DNA of 64,000 bases. Origin: Neobacillus vireti (GTDB lineage: Bacteria; Bacillota; Bacilli; Bacillales; Cytobacillaceae). The position numbers and the translations under genes are program-made. Positions 47,201-55,997 of this stretch are shown here, piece after piece. The stretch covers positions 1 to 64,000 of the forward strand of contig NZ_LDNB01000009.1 in NCBI RefSeq assembly GCF_001026695.1, given 5' to 3'. The notes under the pieces were generated by a model, which saw only the letters and a list, made by a program, of their open reading frames with translations, was not told where the DNA came from and did no database searches. Numbering within the stretch: the first letter of the stretch is position 1; each line of letters begins with the position of its first letter.

Positions 47201-48361
47201 ATGACACTTAGGAACGTTATGATTATTACGTTTGGTTTTCAGACAGTTATTAATCTTACTAGACCAATTATAACTTTATATGCATTACATATGGGATCCA
47301 CGGCCTTTGACATCGGTATTCTGACAGCCTCCTATTCACTTCTTCCACTAATCTTTGCCATTCAAGCTGGTAAAATCGCAGATAAAGTTGGTGATCGTTT
47401 ACCAATATTATTAGGTTCGTTGGGAATCACAATTGGCATGCTTATACCATTTATGTTTGCTTCGATGTGGTCTTTATATGTCAGCCAGTTTATTGTAGGA
47501 CTCGCAAATGTTTTTCTTGTTGTTTCATTACAAAATGTACTTGGAAACACGGCATCAAAAGAAAATCGAGATTACTACTTTAGTATGTTTGGAATGGCTG
47601 TTGCAGCAGGTGCTTTACTTGGGCCTCTATTAGGAGGCTATATTTCTGAGCATCTATCCTATACTACGGCCTTTCTTGTTTCTATTTTTATCAGTTTTAT
47701 CCCGATTGCCTTCTCTTTTTATATACCAGTTGTGATTAGGGAAAAGCAACAAAAGAAAAGCACTATCCTTTCTTCAATCGGCTTGTTAAATATCTCTATC
47801 TTACGTAAAGCTTTATTTTCAAGTGCTTTAGTATTGTATTCTAAGGACATCTTTATTGCCTATTTTCCGTTGTTTGCTAAACAAAATCATATTTCCGAGT
47901 TTATTATTGGGTGGATCATATCCATTCAAGCACTTGCTATGATTATCGTTCGTTTTATTTTGCCAAAACTAACAAATTTTTTAGGAAGAGATAGAATTTT
48001 ATCCATTTCTATTATTGTCGCTGGAGTCTCTTTCATTCTACTTCCATTCACTGAAAATGTGATAATACTAGGTTTATTAAGCTGTTTAATGGGATTTGGG
48101 CTTGGTTGTGGACAACCGCTATCCATGACGATAACCTATAATGCCTCACCAAAAAATAGGACGGGAGAGGTTCTTGGACTTCGTCTCTCAACAAATAGAC
48201 TTTCTCAAATGATTGCACCTGTCTTTTTTGGCTTAGTTGGTTCTTGGGTAGGGGTCATCTCCGTGTTCTTTATAAGTGGAGCCTTTTTACTTGGAGGGAC
48301 ACTTTTTGTCAAATCAGGAAAAGATAAACCGAAGGCTTCTAATCATTTAAATCATTCCTAA
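47201..48361 (+). CDS. MFS transporter of the GntR cluster
   Basis: A 386-residue major facilitator with about 12 membrane segments. The loop 2-3 motif is GKIADKVGDRLP. ATG at 47201 follows TTGGGAGGAA. A weak hairpin with T-run (AAAGGGACC / GGTCCTTTTT, 47123-47156) separates it from gntR. Together with the second MFS gene at 51.1 kb it gives the cluster two carriers, perhaps one for import and one for export. The substrate is unknown; an organic acid is suggested by the enzymes. Confidence 0.82.
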   Translation: MTLRNVMIITFGFQTVINLTRPIITLYALHMGSTAFDIGILTASYSLLPLIFAIQAGKIADKVGDRLPILLGSLGITIGMLIPFMFASMWSLYVSQFIVGLANVFLVVSLQNVLGNTASKENRDYYFSMFGMAVAAGALLGPLLGGYISEHLSYTTAFLVSIFISFIPIAFSFYIPVVIREKQQKKSTILSSIGLLNISILRKALFSSALVLYSKDIFIAYFPLFAKQNHISEFIIGWIISIQALAMIIVRFILPKLTNFLGRDRILSISIIVAGVSFILLPFTENVIILGLLSCLMGFGLGCGQPLSMTITYNASPKNRTGEVLGLRLSTNRLSQMIAPVFFGLVGSWVGVISVFFISGAFLLGGTLFVKSGKDKPKASNHLNHS

Positions 48362-48425
48362 TTTATCAGGATGACAAATGTTACTCAATTGCTCGAATTG
48401 TTTTTTGAAAATTCATGAAGTTAGG

Positions 48426-48487
48426 TTGACAGCTTTCAGAATATAAACTAAAATCGAATTGTAAACAAAATTGTTGAACAATATTGT
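48426..48487 (+). promoter_or_regulatory. Promoter and operator of the DUF6282 operon
   Basis: TTGACA (48426-48431), 17 bp, TAAAAT (48449-48454), then ATTGTTGAACAATATTGT (48470-48487) over the early transcribed region. The 18-bp operator is identical to that in the gntR promoter. Confidence 0.75.
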
Positions 48488-48514
48488 AGATTAAAGTGGA
48501 AGGGTGATTTTGAG

Positions 48515-49423
48515 ATGTATGATGATTTATTAAAAGGTGCCTATGATCTTCATGTCCATACTGGTCCAGATGTTATGTCTAGAAAACTAGATGATTTAGA
48601 GATGGCTGAGCGTGTTCAAAAAGCTGGGATGAAAGGTTACGGAATTAAATCGCATTATTTTTGCACGGCTGAAAGAGCAAAATTAGTCAACAAAGCCTTT
48701 CCGAATGTAAACGCTATCGGGGCATTATGTTTAAACAATTCAGTGGGGGGACTTAATCCACTAGCAGCTGAAATGGCAGCCCGTGATGGAGCGAAAATTA
48801 TTTGGATGCCAACATTTGATGCGACAAATGAACAAGAACATTTCAAGAATGGAAAGCATGAGAAACTTCCATACTGGGCAAAACTCCAAATGGAATTAAT
48901 TGAACAAGGAAAAACACAATCAAGTATTACAATTTTAGAGGACGGGAAATTAAAAAAAGAAGTATATGACATTCTTGATGTCATTGTGCAATATGACTTA
49001 ATTTTAGCAACTGGTCACCTTGGTAAAGAAGAAACAGTTAAGTTAATAAAGGAAGCAAGAAAAATGAATGTTAATAAAATTGTGGTCACACACCCTAACT
49101 TTCCATCTATTAATTTTACAAAAGAAGAACAAAAAGAGTTAGCAGAGTTAGGCGCTTTTATGGAATATTGTTTCACTACACCACATTCCAATAAAACGAC
49201 ATGGGATGCTGTATATGAAGAAATAAAATTTGTAGGGCCTGAAAGAAGTATTTTATCAACAGATTTGGGACAGCCAGCAGGACCGTATCCTGATGAAGGT
49301 TTATATATCTTTGTGACTAATTTGTTAGAGAATGGATTTACTAAAGAAGAAGTGAAACAAATGACCGTTGAAAACACAGGATTTTTAGTAGAAGGATATT
49401 CTCATAAAAAAGTATTGATCTAG
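48515..49423 (+). CDS. DUF6282 amidohydrolase-like protein
   Basis: A 302-residue TIM-barrel-like protein. AYDLHVHTGPDV at the start, GIKSHYFCTA, LATGHLG, VVTHPNFPS and STDLGQ together look like an amidohydrolase-superfamily metal centre (HxH, His, His, Asp). By position before PIG-L and RraA-type genes it could play the part of LigI, the amidohydrolase that opens 2-pyrone-4,6-dicarboxylate. That is inference from context; the family has no settled activity. Confidence 0.78.
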   Translation: MYDDLLKGAYDLHVHTGPDVMSRKLDDLEMAERVQKAGMKGYGIKSHYFCTAERAKLVNKAFPNVNAIGALCLNNSVGGLNPLAAEMAARDGAKIIWMPTFDATNEQEHFKNGKHEKLPYWAKLQMELIEQGKTQSSITILEDGKLKKEVYDILDVIVQYDLILATGHLGKEETVKLIKEARKMNVNKIVVTHPNFPSINFTKEEQKELAELGAFMEYCFTTPHSNKTTWDAVYEEIKFVGPERSILSTDLGQPAGPYPDEGLYIFVTNLLENGFTKEEVKQMTVENTGFLVEGYSHKKVLI

Positions 49424-49459
49424 GGGGAAAAAATCTCATAGAAAGAAGGGGAAATAATA

Positions 49460-50191
49460 ATGATTGATCATAATACAAACTTGCTTGTCGTAAGTGCTCA
49501 TGCAGCGGACTTTGTTTGGAGAGGCGGTGGCACAATTGCGAAGTATGTAAAACATAATGCAAATGTTTCTCTTGTTATCTTAAGCTATGGTGCTCGAGGT
49601 GAATCAAACGATCTGTGGAATATCGATGGGCAAACATTAGAAAATGTAAAAAGGATCCGAAGGGAAGAAATTGAAAAAGCAGCAGGATATTTTGGTGTGA
49701 CTAATCTGGAGATCTGGGATTTTGAAGATTACCATATGTCTTTTGATAAAGAACGGATGGACCGGATGGTAACGAAAATTAGAGAGGTTAAGCCACATCA
49801 TATTTTAACTCACGGTCCAAGGGATGCTTTTAATCCGGACCATGAAGCAGTATCAAAATTTGTCTTTGATGCAAGTGTTCTATCCACTTCTAACGGTGTT
49901 CGAATAGAAGGAACACAAACGGCTAAACAGGCTCAACTATTTGGCTTTGAACCACATCAATCTGAAATTAGCGACTTTAAACCAGAAGTGATCATCGATA
50001 TTACAGAAGTATACGAGCAGAAAGAACAAGCAATGAACTGTTTTAAAGCTCAACAACATCTAATTGATTATTATGGTTCCAAAGCGAAACTTCGAGGAAA
50101 TCATGCTAGAAGGTGCTCTGGTAATAAAGAATATAAATATGCAGAAGCTTTCAGTCGATTCTTCCCATATGTTGGAGGGGAATTTGTCTAA
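49460..50191 (+). CDS. PIG-L family protein, GalB-like
   Basis: A 243-residue PIG-L/LmbE protein. The zinc segment appears as VVSAHAADFVWRGGGTIAKY, where the usual HPDD is replaced by HAAD, and the later HGPRDAFNPDHEAV is present. Most relatives are deacetylases, but Pseudomonas GalB (4-oxalomesaconate hydratase) is of this family and also adjoins a hydroxy-oxoadipate aldolase. With the aldolase gene overlapping by one base (TAATG), a GalB-like hydratase is the better reading. Confidence 0.75.
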   Translation: MIDHNTNLLVVSAHAADFVWRGGGTIAKYVKHNANVSLVILSYGARGESNDLWNIDGQTLENVKRIRREEIEKAAGYFGVTNLEIWDFEDYHMSFDKERMDRMVTKIREVKPHHILTHGPRDAFNPDHEAVSKFVFDASVLSTSNGVRIEGTQTAKQAQLFGFEPHQSEISDFKPEVIIDITEVYEQKEQAMNCFKAQQHLIDYYGSKAKLRGNHARRCSGNKEYKYAEAFSRFFPYVGGEFV

Positions 50192-50904
50192 TGAAAAAAT
50201 ATATCATCAAAAATATTGAACGCCCTGATCCACGAATCATCGGTGATTTTAAAAGATTTGATGTATCTACAGTTTACGAAGCTCAAGGGAAAAGAGGGCT
50301 TATGAATTACGAGTTAAAACCTGTCATTCCTGGAGCATCCATCTGTGGACCGGCTGTAACCGTTGTATGTCAAGCAGGGGATAATTTAATGATTCATGCT
50401 GCCATTGAGGTCTGTCAGCCGGGAGATATTCTGGTTATTACCACGATAGGTGAGAGTATCTCCGGCATGATTGGTGAACTTATCGTGACAGCATTGATCA
50501 AAAAAGGTGTTCAGGGCGTTATCATTAGTGCTGGTATTCGTGATGCAGCTCAAATTAGACAGCTAGGATTTCCAATTTGGTCCAAGGCTATCTATTCAGA
50601 AGGGACTACCAAAGTTAAGGCTGGTTGGGTTAATGCCCCTGCGATTTGTGGAGGAATTGAAGTGAAACCAGGAGACCTGATTATGGCAGATGATGATGGT
50701 GTCGTTCTTGTGAAAAAAGATGAAGTGGAAGAAGTATATCATCGGGCTGACAAGAGGGTTTTAAAGGAAGAAGGGACAAAGAAAAAAATAGCTAATGGTG
50801 AACTCAGCTTGGACTTTTATAACTTAAGAGAAACGTTGGCTAAAGAAAACGTCATGTATTATGACAATAAGGAAGAAATGGAAAAAGGCTATCAAAAAGT
50901 GTAA
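50191..50904 (+). CDS. RraA-type aldolase, 4-carboxy-4-hydroxy-2-oxoadipate aldolase-like
   Basis: A 237-residue class II aldolase of the RraA/HMG-CHA family. The segments DVSTVYEAQG, GDNLMIHAAIEVCQPGDILV, GGMIGEL-like SGMIGELIVTAL, GVIISAGIRDAAQIR and IMADDDGVV contain the phosphate/carboxylate loop and the Arg-Asp pair that binds Mg. It would cleave 4-carboxy-4-hydroxy-2-oxoadipate to pyruvate and oxaloacetate, or decarboxylate oxaloacetate. It overlaps the PIG-L gene and is translated with it. Confidence 0.85.
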   Translation: MKKYIIKNIERPDPRIIGDFKRFDVSTVYEAQGKRGLMNYELKPVIPGASICGPAVTVVCQAGDNLMIHAAIEVCQPGDILVITTIGESISGMIGELIVTALIKKGVQGVIISAGIRDAAQIRQLGFPIWSKAIYSEGTTKVKAGWVNAPAICGGIEVKPGDLIMADDDGVVLVKKDEVEEVYHRADKRVLKEEGTKKKIANGELSLDFYNLRETLAKENVMYYDNKEEMEKGYQKV

Positions 50905-50961
50905 TAACTAATCTAATTTACCCAAGAATAGTAACTATTCAAACTAGGTATTTGAAATTCA

Positions 50962-51036
50962 TTGATTCTGCTCCTTTTATAAGACTACTAGTTTTCATCC
51001 AGAAAGTAATGGAGCAGAATCAACTGAGTTTTTTTG
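50962..51036 (+). terminator. Long-loop terminator after the aldolase gene
   Basis: TTGATTCTGCTCC pairs with GGAGCAGAATCAA (13 bp) around a 36-base loop, with AACTGAGTTTTTTT near the end. The long loop is unusual for a terminator and could hold another signal. Confidence 0.6.
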
Positions 51037-51128
51037 AAAATATGAAAGGGTTTACATGTGGTGAGAAGCATCTTGTTCTATCACTGAGCAAGGAAATATT
51101 AACTTTTTAGAAATAGAGGTGTTGAATA

Positions 51129-52511
51129 TTGGTTAATCCAGCTAGGAATTCAAATGCACAAAACAGGTTAAATCGTCTTACAATTACAAAACGACATAAA
51201 GTAATCTTATTTGCTCTTTCGTTTGCCTACTTTTTTGAATTCGCTGATGTAAATACATTTGCGGTTACTGCTCCTAAACTAATTCAAGTCTGGGGCATTT
51301 CAGTAAATACGATCGCCTATATTACATCGATTACATTTTTGGGCATGTTCTTGGGGTCTATTGTAGGTGGTTGGATAACTGATAAACTTGGAAGAAAAAA
51401 AGGTTTAAGTAGCACAGTTATCTTCTTTTCAATTTTTTCCTTGTTAACTTCAATAAGCTGGGATCCAATATCATTAGGATTTTTCCGCTTTTTAACAGCA
51501 ATGGGGCTTGCAGCAATGACGATAGCTGCTAATACTTATATTAGTGAGATCTTTCCTGCAAAATCGAAAGGTAAGTTCCAAGCTTTAGCTATTATGGTTG
51601 GGATTTGTGGAACTCCAGCTACATCTTGGATTGCTCGTTTTATTATTCCTCTAAGTGATAATTCATGGAGATTAATATTTATTTGGGGGGCCCTCGGAAT
51701 CGTATTTTTATTTTTTAGCCGTAAAATCGTTGAATCTCCAAGTTGGTATGAGAGTCGCGGAAAATATGAAGAAGCGAATAAAGTTTTACAACTCCTTGAA
51801 AATGAGGCTGAGAAAGAATCAGGGCCTCTTCCTCAACCAGAACCTGCAAAATTAAAAGTAAAAGTTCAACCTATAAAGACGACAGATTTGTTTAAAGGTA
51901 AGTTATTAAAAAGTACACTTCTTCTATCAGTATTATGGATCACTCAAACAATTGGCTTCTTTGGATTTTCCAGTTGGGCACCTACATTGTTATTTAAAGA
52001 AGGTATCGATATTGAGAAGTCACTAACATATGTGTCTTTAGCGCTTTTAGGAGCACCACTTGGTTCCTTTATTGCTGCCTTAGTTACGGATCGATTTGAA
52101 CGAAAATGGTTACTCTCCATTACTGGCTTTACGATAGCGCTTTGCGGATTATTTTATGGACTTACTTTTCAACCTATCTTTATTGTAGTCTTTGGAATTT
52201 TGCTAAATGTTTTTGAAAGAACCTATACCTCATTAGCCTATTCCTATTCACCTGAACTATTTCCTGTAGAGGCTCGCGCAGTTGGAACAGGTTTTCCGTA
52301 TGGTGTCGGTCGATTATCAAACATGATTGGTCCAATCCTGATCGGATTTCTTTATACGGGTTACGGATATCAAGTTGTATTCTACTTTATTGCCGGTACT
52401 TGGGCGGTTGGAGCGATTACGCTAGCATTATTCGGTCCAAAAACTAAATTTAGTGTCCCACTTCTAGATGACAGGATTTCGGGGTCGGATCCTCATCCGG
52501 CTAAAGTTTAA
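51129..52511 (+). CDS. MFS transporter, aromatic acid/organic acid symporter type
   Basis: A 460-residue major facilitator resembling the AAHS/sugar-porter group. It has FFEFADVNTFAVTAPKL in helix 1, GWITDKLGRKKGL in loop 2-3, ANTYISEIFPAKSKGK after helix 4 and PELFPVEARAVGTG near helix 10. It starts at TTG, 7 bp after AGAGGTG. It closes the GntR cluster and would import an aromatic or tricarboxylic acid if the neighbours are read correctly. Confidence 0.82.
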   Translation: MVNPARNSNAQNRLNRLTITKRHKVILFALSFAYFFEFADVNTFAVTAPKLIQVWGISVNTIAYITSITFLGMFLGSIVGGWITDKLGRKKGLSSTVIFFSIFSLLTSISWDPISLGFFRFLTAMGLAAMTIAANTYISEIFPAKSKGKFQALAIMVGICGTPATSWIARFIIPLSDNSWRLIFIWGALGIVFLFFSRKIVESPSWYESRGKYEEANKVLQLLENEAEKESGPLPQPEPAKLKVKVQPIKTTDLFKGKLLKSTLLLSVLWITQTIGFFGFSSWAPTLLFKEGIDIEKSLTYVSLALLGAPLGSFIAALVTDRFERKWLLSITGFTIALCGLFYGLTFQPIFIVVFGILLNVFERTYTSLAYSYSPELFPVEARAVGTGFPYGVGRLSNMIGPILIGFLYTGYGYQVVFYFIAGTWAVGAITLALFGPKTKFSVPLLDDRISGSDPHPAKV

Positions 52512-52517
52512 ACATTT

Positions 52518-53635
52518 CGGTGCCTGTCACGAACGGTGCCTGTCACGCCCCGAATTTTCTTGTTTCACAGTGCTGTTCCACGGAATCACTCTTTAGGGCC
52601 ACCAAAAAGAATTAAGCCAGAAATAACACAGGGAGATTACCTGTGTTATTTCTGGTCTTTTCTGTTTATAGATTCCAACTTTACTCCCCATAAGTTGCAC
52701 AACCGCTGAATTCCGGTGAACTCCAGTGTCACGCCTCGGATTTTGTCGAAAATTAAAATATAAAGATTGTCGTTTTTTCGTATTTCTTTGAAGGACTTTT
52801 AAGTTTATTGTAGAAAAATATTTAATATAAGCCCGCTAACTCTCTTTTGGACTCCGTATACCTTCATCAATTCCTTTATTGATTCAATTCCTATTTCACG
52901 CTTCATTTAATTATTTTCAACATATTTTGTTAGTTTAAAAAAACAACAATCTGTAGCGAGGGAGATATAAATGTCACGTCAGAAAAGAATTTGGATACCT
53001 AATCGTTTTTACCATATTGTTTGTAGGGGCAACCGGCGGGATCCGCTTTTTCGAAATGCAACTGATTTTCAAGCTTTTTTGCACATCCTGAATCAACTTC
53101 ATGAGAAAGTTCCTTTTGAAATGGCCTCCTATTGTTTAATGACCAATCATTATCACCTGCAGATTCGTTCCCCAGAAATCCCTTTCTCAAAACTTATGTC
53201 TCTTATCAACAAACGGTACGCAAACTATTACAATGCAAAGTACCGGTTAACAGGACATGTTTATGAAAAGCGCTATTTTGACAAAGTGATTGAAGATAAA
53301 GAGGCCTTGTTAGAGGTCAGTCGCTACATTCATCTAAATCCTGTTGAAGCGAAGATGGTCAGGCAGCCTGAATACTATCCTTGGAGCAGCTATTATTTGT
53401 TTAAGTATCCAAGAGCGGTACAACCCAGTTTTATGAATATTGATCGATTACTAGATCTCTATGAAGGGACCTTGGAACAGAAGAAGGCAAAGTATTGCCT
53501 TAGAGTCAGGGGTGATAGTGGCAGAAGGGAAGAAATAAAAACTAAATCATGAAATCATGGAGACGGATCTGGCGGCTTTTTGTTCCAACGATTATTTCAC
53601 GACTTCTTTATCAATCGGCTCTTTCAAGAGCCATA
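52518..53635 (+). mobile_element. REP-associated transposase element, copy 2
   Basis: It has the same layout and orientation as the left-edge copy. Its outer end carries two tandem REP cores (GGTGCCTGTCACGAAC, then GGTGCCTGTCACGCCCCGAA) and its hairpin (CCAGAAATAACACAGG / CCTGTGTTATTTCTGG, about 52616-52656) is a perfect 16-bp stem. Small insertions, such as TTCCTTTATTGATTCAA at about 52871, distinguish it from copy 1. Confidence 0.7.
52971..53552 (+). CDS. REP-associated tyrosine transposase (second copy)
   Basis: A 193-residue Y1-type transposase, a close relative of the one at 463-1044. His60, His62 and Tyr119 are kept. Differences are scattered single substitutions, for example RYFDK for RYYDK and EALLEV for EGMLEV, with no frameshift, so both copies look functional. 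It has the same GAGGGAGA ribosome site. Two intact diverged copies argue for repeated movement, not for a very recent duplication. Confidence 0.9.
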   Translation: MSRQKRIWIPNRFYHIVCRGNRRDPLFRNATDFQAFLHILNQLHEKVPFEMASYCLMTNHYHLQIRSPEIPFSKLMSLINKRYANYYNAKYRLTGHVYEKRYFDKVIEDKEALLEVSRYIHLNPVEAKMVRQPEYYPWSSYYLFKYPRAVQPSFMNIDRLLDLYEGTLEQKKAKYCLRVRGDSGRREEIKTKS

Positions 53636-53921
53636 ACCGTATCAATCCTCTATTTTTAAAAATTTACCTTAAAGATTAATCCTTATTCCCACTGCACCTA
53701 TAATCAAATACCATCGATGAGAGACAAATCTATGTTAATCAAACGTTTAATTAACTGACAAAGATTTTAGCGACTTACCCTACCAAGTAGATGAAATTGG
53801 CGATTTTTACAAAGATAGACAAATTTTTAGTTATTTCTACCTAGTTATGTAAATATATGTGGTATAATGGCAAAGGATTTCAAATTTTAAAAAGAAAGAG
53901 ATATTTATTCAGGGGGTTATT
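53636..53921 (+). promoter_or_regulatory. Intergenic region with extended -10 promoter
   Basis: No gene is seen. TGGTATAAT (53860-53868) is an extended -10 box about 55 bp before the lipoprotein start; the -35 region (around 53840) is weak. Confidence 0.5.
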
Positions 53922-54554
53922 GTGTTGAAAAAGATTTTCTTTTCATGTCTTTTGTCAGTTTTTTTACTAGTAGCATTATCTGCGTGTAGTGATCAAGCTG
54001 ATGCACCAGCATCAAAATCTAGCGATGAGAAAAAATCAGAAGAAACAAAATCTGTGAAAAAGGAAAAAGATCGTTCTGCTGATGAATTATATGCTTATGG
54101 ATTGTCTGAAGATCTACCTTTAATCACAGATGATTTTCTTAAATTAGAGCAAGTGTCATATGATTTCATTGTAAAAAATCATACACTTTTTCCATCAAAA
54201 ACGGATAAAGATGTACAAAAGGTCAAACAAATGACGGATGATTCCATCAATTACAAACTGCTTAATAAAAATGCAACACCATATTTTGAAAAAGTTGCTT
54301 CGTTTGAAGGAGACGTCGTTACTGTTGAAGAAAAGAATCTAGATAATAATGAAGTGGTTTCAGTTTTACATATAATAGATGATGAAGAGAACAACTATCA
54401 AATTCTTATGTATAAGAGTACTGGAGATATCCTTGAAGAAGATCGAGTGCGTTTCTGGGGATTACCTTTAGGGGGCTCTTCGTTTGAAAATGTATCGGGT
54501 GGATCAACGAACGTACAGGTATTCTTCGGTGCAACAGTAGAAAAAGTACAATAA
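53922..54554 (+). CDS. Secreted lipoprotein of unknown function
   Basis: A 210-residue protein. The signal peptide has LSAC as lipobox, so Cys22 should be lipidated and the protein held on the outer face of the membrane. A lysine/serine/glutamate-rich linker (about 28-55) is followed by a globular domain of about 150 residues that I do not recognise. GTG start behind AGGGGG; the adjacent TTG is an alternative. It is a single gene with its own promoter, unrelated in context to the catabolic clusters. Confidence 0.8.
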   Translation: MLKKIFFSCLLSVFLLVALSACSDQADAPASKSSDEKKSEETKSVKKEKDRSADELYAYGLSEDLPLITDDFLKLEQVSYDFIVKNHTLFPSKTDKDVQKVKQMTDDSINYKLLNKNATPYFEKVASFEGDVVTVEEKNLDNNEVVSVLHIIDDEENNYQILMYKSTGDILEEDRVRFWGLPLGGSSFENVSGGSTNVQVFFGATVEKVQ

Positions 54555-54902
54555 TTGACAATGAGAATTTAAAGTGGTTAAAGTGAGGGCTTAGCCAAAT
54601 GCGAATACAGCAAAGACATGCGGTACCTATCACCACTCGAATTTTGTAGAAGATTGATAGATTTTTAGGATAGTGTGTTGCAAAGAAACAGGGTGTCAGG
54701 CACTATCCAAGGTACCACCCAGAGTTTTTCCTTTGGGTGGTATTGATGTTGGTTTCCGGTGCCTGGCACGCCCCGAAATCAAATTCCTTCTAGCCAGTTT
54801 AACGAGTTCTCCAATAAAGGCCTGTCCCATTTGGAGAAAATAACCTATATTTTGGAGTTTTTTAGATATCATTAATTAGGACAAGAGTGAAAGGTGATTT
54901 AA
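54555..54902. other. Intergenic region with worn REP motifs and a hairpin
   Basis: No gene. Degenerate REP cores lie at about 54621-54645 (GGTACCTATCACCACTCGAA) and 54757-54777 (GGTGCCTGGCACGCCCCGAA). TACCACCCA / TGGGTGGTA (54713-54742) forms a stem of 9 bp or more that may end the lipoprotein transcript. Confidence 0.5.
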
Positions 54903-55556
54903 ATGATAAAATGTATTTCGTGTCATCAAGAAATTGAAAAAGGAAAATTCTGCGGTTATTGCGGGGCATCCCAAGTATGCCTTCAATGCGAACATGAATT
55001 ATCTGAAACTAGCATATTTTGCTCCAACTGCGGGGCAAAGAGAAATGATCCAAGTCATTTAGATCATATGTCAGCCCCGCCAGTTTCTCAACCTAATCCT
55101 TTCGGCCCCGGTTACATGCAGCCAATACCGGCTTCACCAAACAGCGGCCATTTGTCTGATTCGATTAAGATCTGGATCAACAAAATTGGGAAAAGAAATC
55201 TCTATATAATTGGTGGAATTATTATTGCTTTAATCGTGGTTGTTAATATGCTTAATGGCGGAAATTCACCAAAGAAAGTGGTGGAAAACTTTATTAAGGC
55301 TGTGGATGCTGGGAACATGAAAAAAGCGGCACAATATGTGGATCCCAAGCTTCCATGGAATGCTAATGCTGCATCTAAACCGGCTGGGGCTTCTATTAAA
55401 ATAAGAAGCATTGTCGAAATGCAGCAAACTGAAGATTACGCCAAGTTGAAAGTAGAGGCTGATATGAAGCCTAAACCGCTTAGAGGAAATCCCGAAACCA
55501 TCATCTTTGAGTTAAAAAAAATAAACGGCAAATGGTACATTTCGGATATGGATTAG
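54903..55556 (+). CDS. Double zinc-ribbon membrane protein
   Basis: A 217-residue protein. Eight cysteines in four CxxC pairs (4/7, 17/20, 26/29, 40/43) make two zinc ribbons in the cytoplasm. A Pro-rich linker leads to one membrane segment (about 99-117), and the outer domain (KKVVENFIKAVDAGNMKKAAQYV...) resembles the DUF4878/nuclear-transport-factor-like stress domains. Proteins of this layout are common in Bacilli with unclear roles in envelope or stress sensing. An AAAGGTGA site precedes the ATG. Confidence 0.8.
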   Translation: MIKCISCHQEIEKGKFCGYCGASQVCLQCEHELSETSIFCSNCGAKRNDPSHLDHMSAPPVSQPNPFGPGYMQPIPASPNSGHLSDSIKIWINKIGKRNLYIIGGIIIALIVVVNMLNGGNSPKKVVENFIKAVDAGNMKKAAQYVDPKLPWNANAASKPAGASIKIRSIVEMQQTEDYAKLKVEADMKPKPLRGNPETIIFELKKINGKWYISDMD

Positions 55557-55997
55557 ATCCCTTTCGGTGCCTGTCACGCCCCGAAATTTGATAGATTTTG
55601 TCGAAGTTTGATAGGTTTTTATATTTGTGGAAAATGATTGTTAGGTTGGTTGTTATGCTTCTTTCCGTTTCGGGAAGGAGGTGCTTTAGCATCTAATGAA
55701 CTTGTACAACTTACGGGTGCTTTCGTGAAATAAGAAGATTAAAAAAAGGCATAGAGATAGTTGCATCTCTATGCCTTTTTGACTGTGAATTATGCTGAGA
55801 AGTAATAGATAATTAGCCGTTCCAATATGGCATATTTACGGAATATTAATAAAATAACAAATTTTATGTTATACTTGGCATGTCGCTTTGGAATGGCCGA
55901 AAAAGAATAGTTAACCAATTCGGTGGACTAGGAAAAATAGTATATTAGGTTAGCGTAATAAAATTGGATGGTTTTATAATAACAAGGAGGAAATCGT
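55557..55997. other. Gene-free stretch with a REP motif and a terminator
   Basis: A REP core (GGTGCCTGTCACGCCCCGAA) lies at 55566-55585. AAAAAGGCATAGAGAT / ATCTCTATGCCTTTTT (55745-55782) is a perfect 16-bp stem with T-run, a terminator that works on both strands. The rest, up to the aldolase gene, shows AT-rich promoter-like DNA without a clear pair of boxes. Confidence 0.6.
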
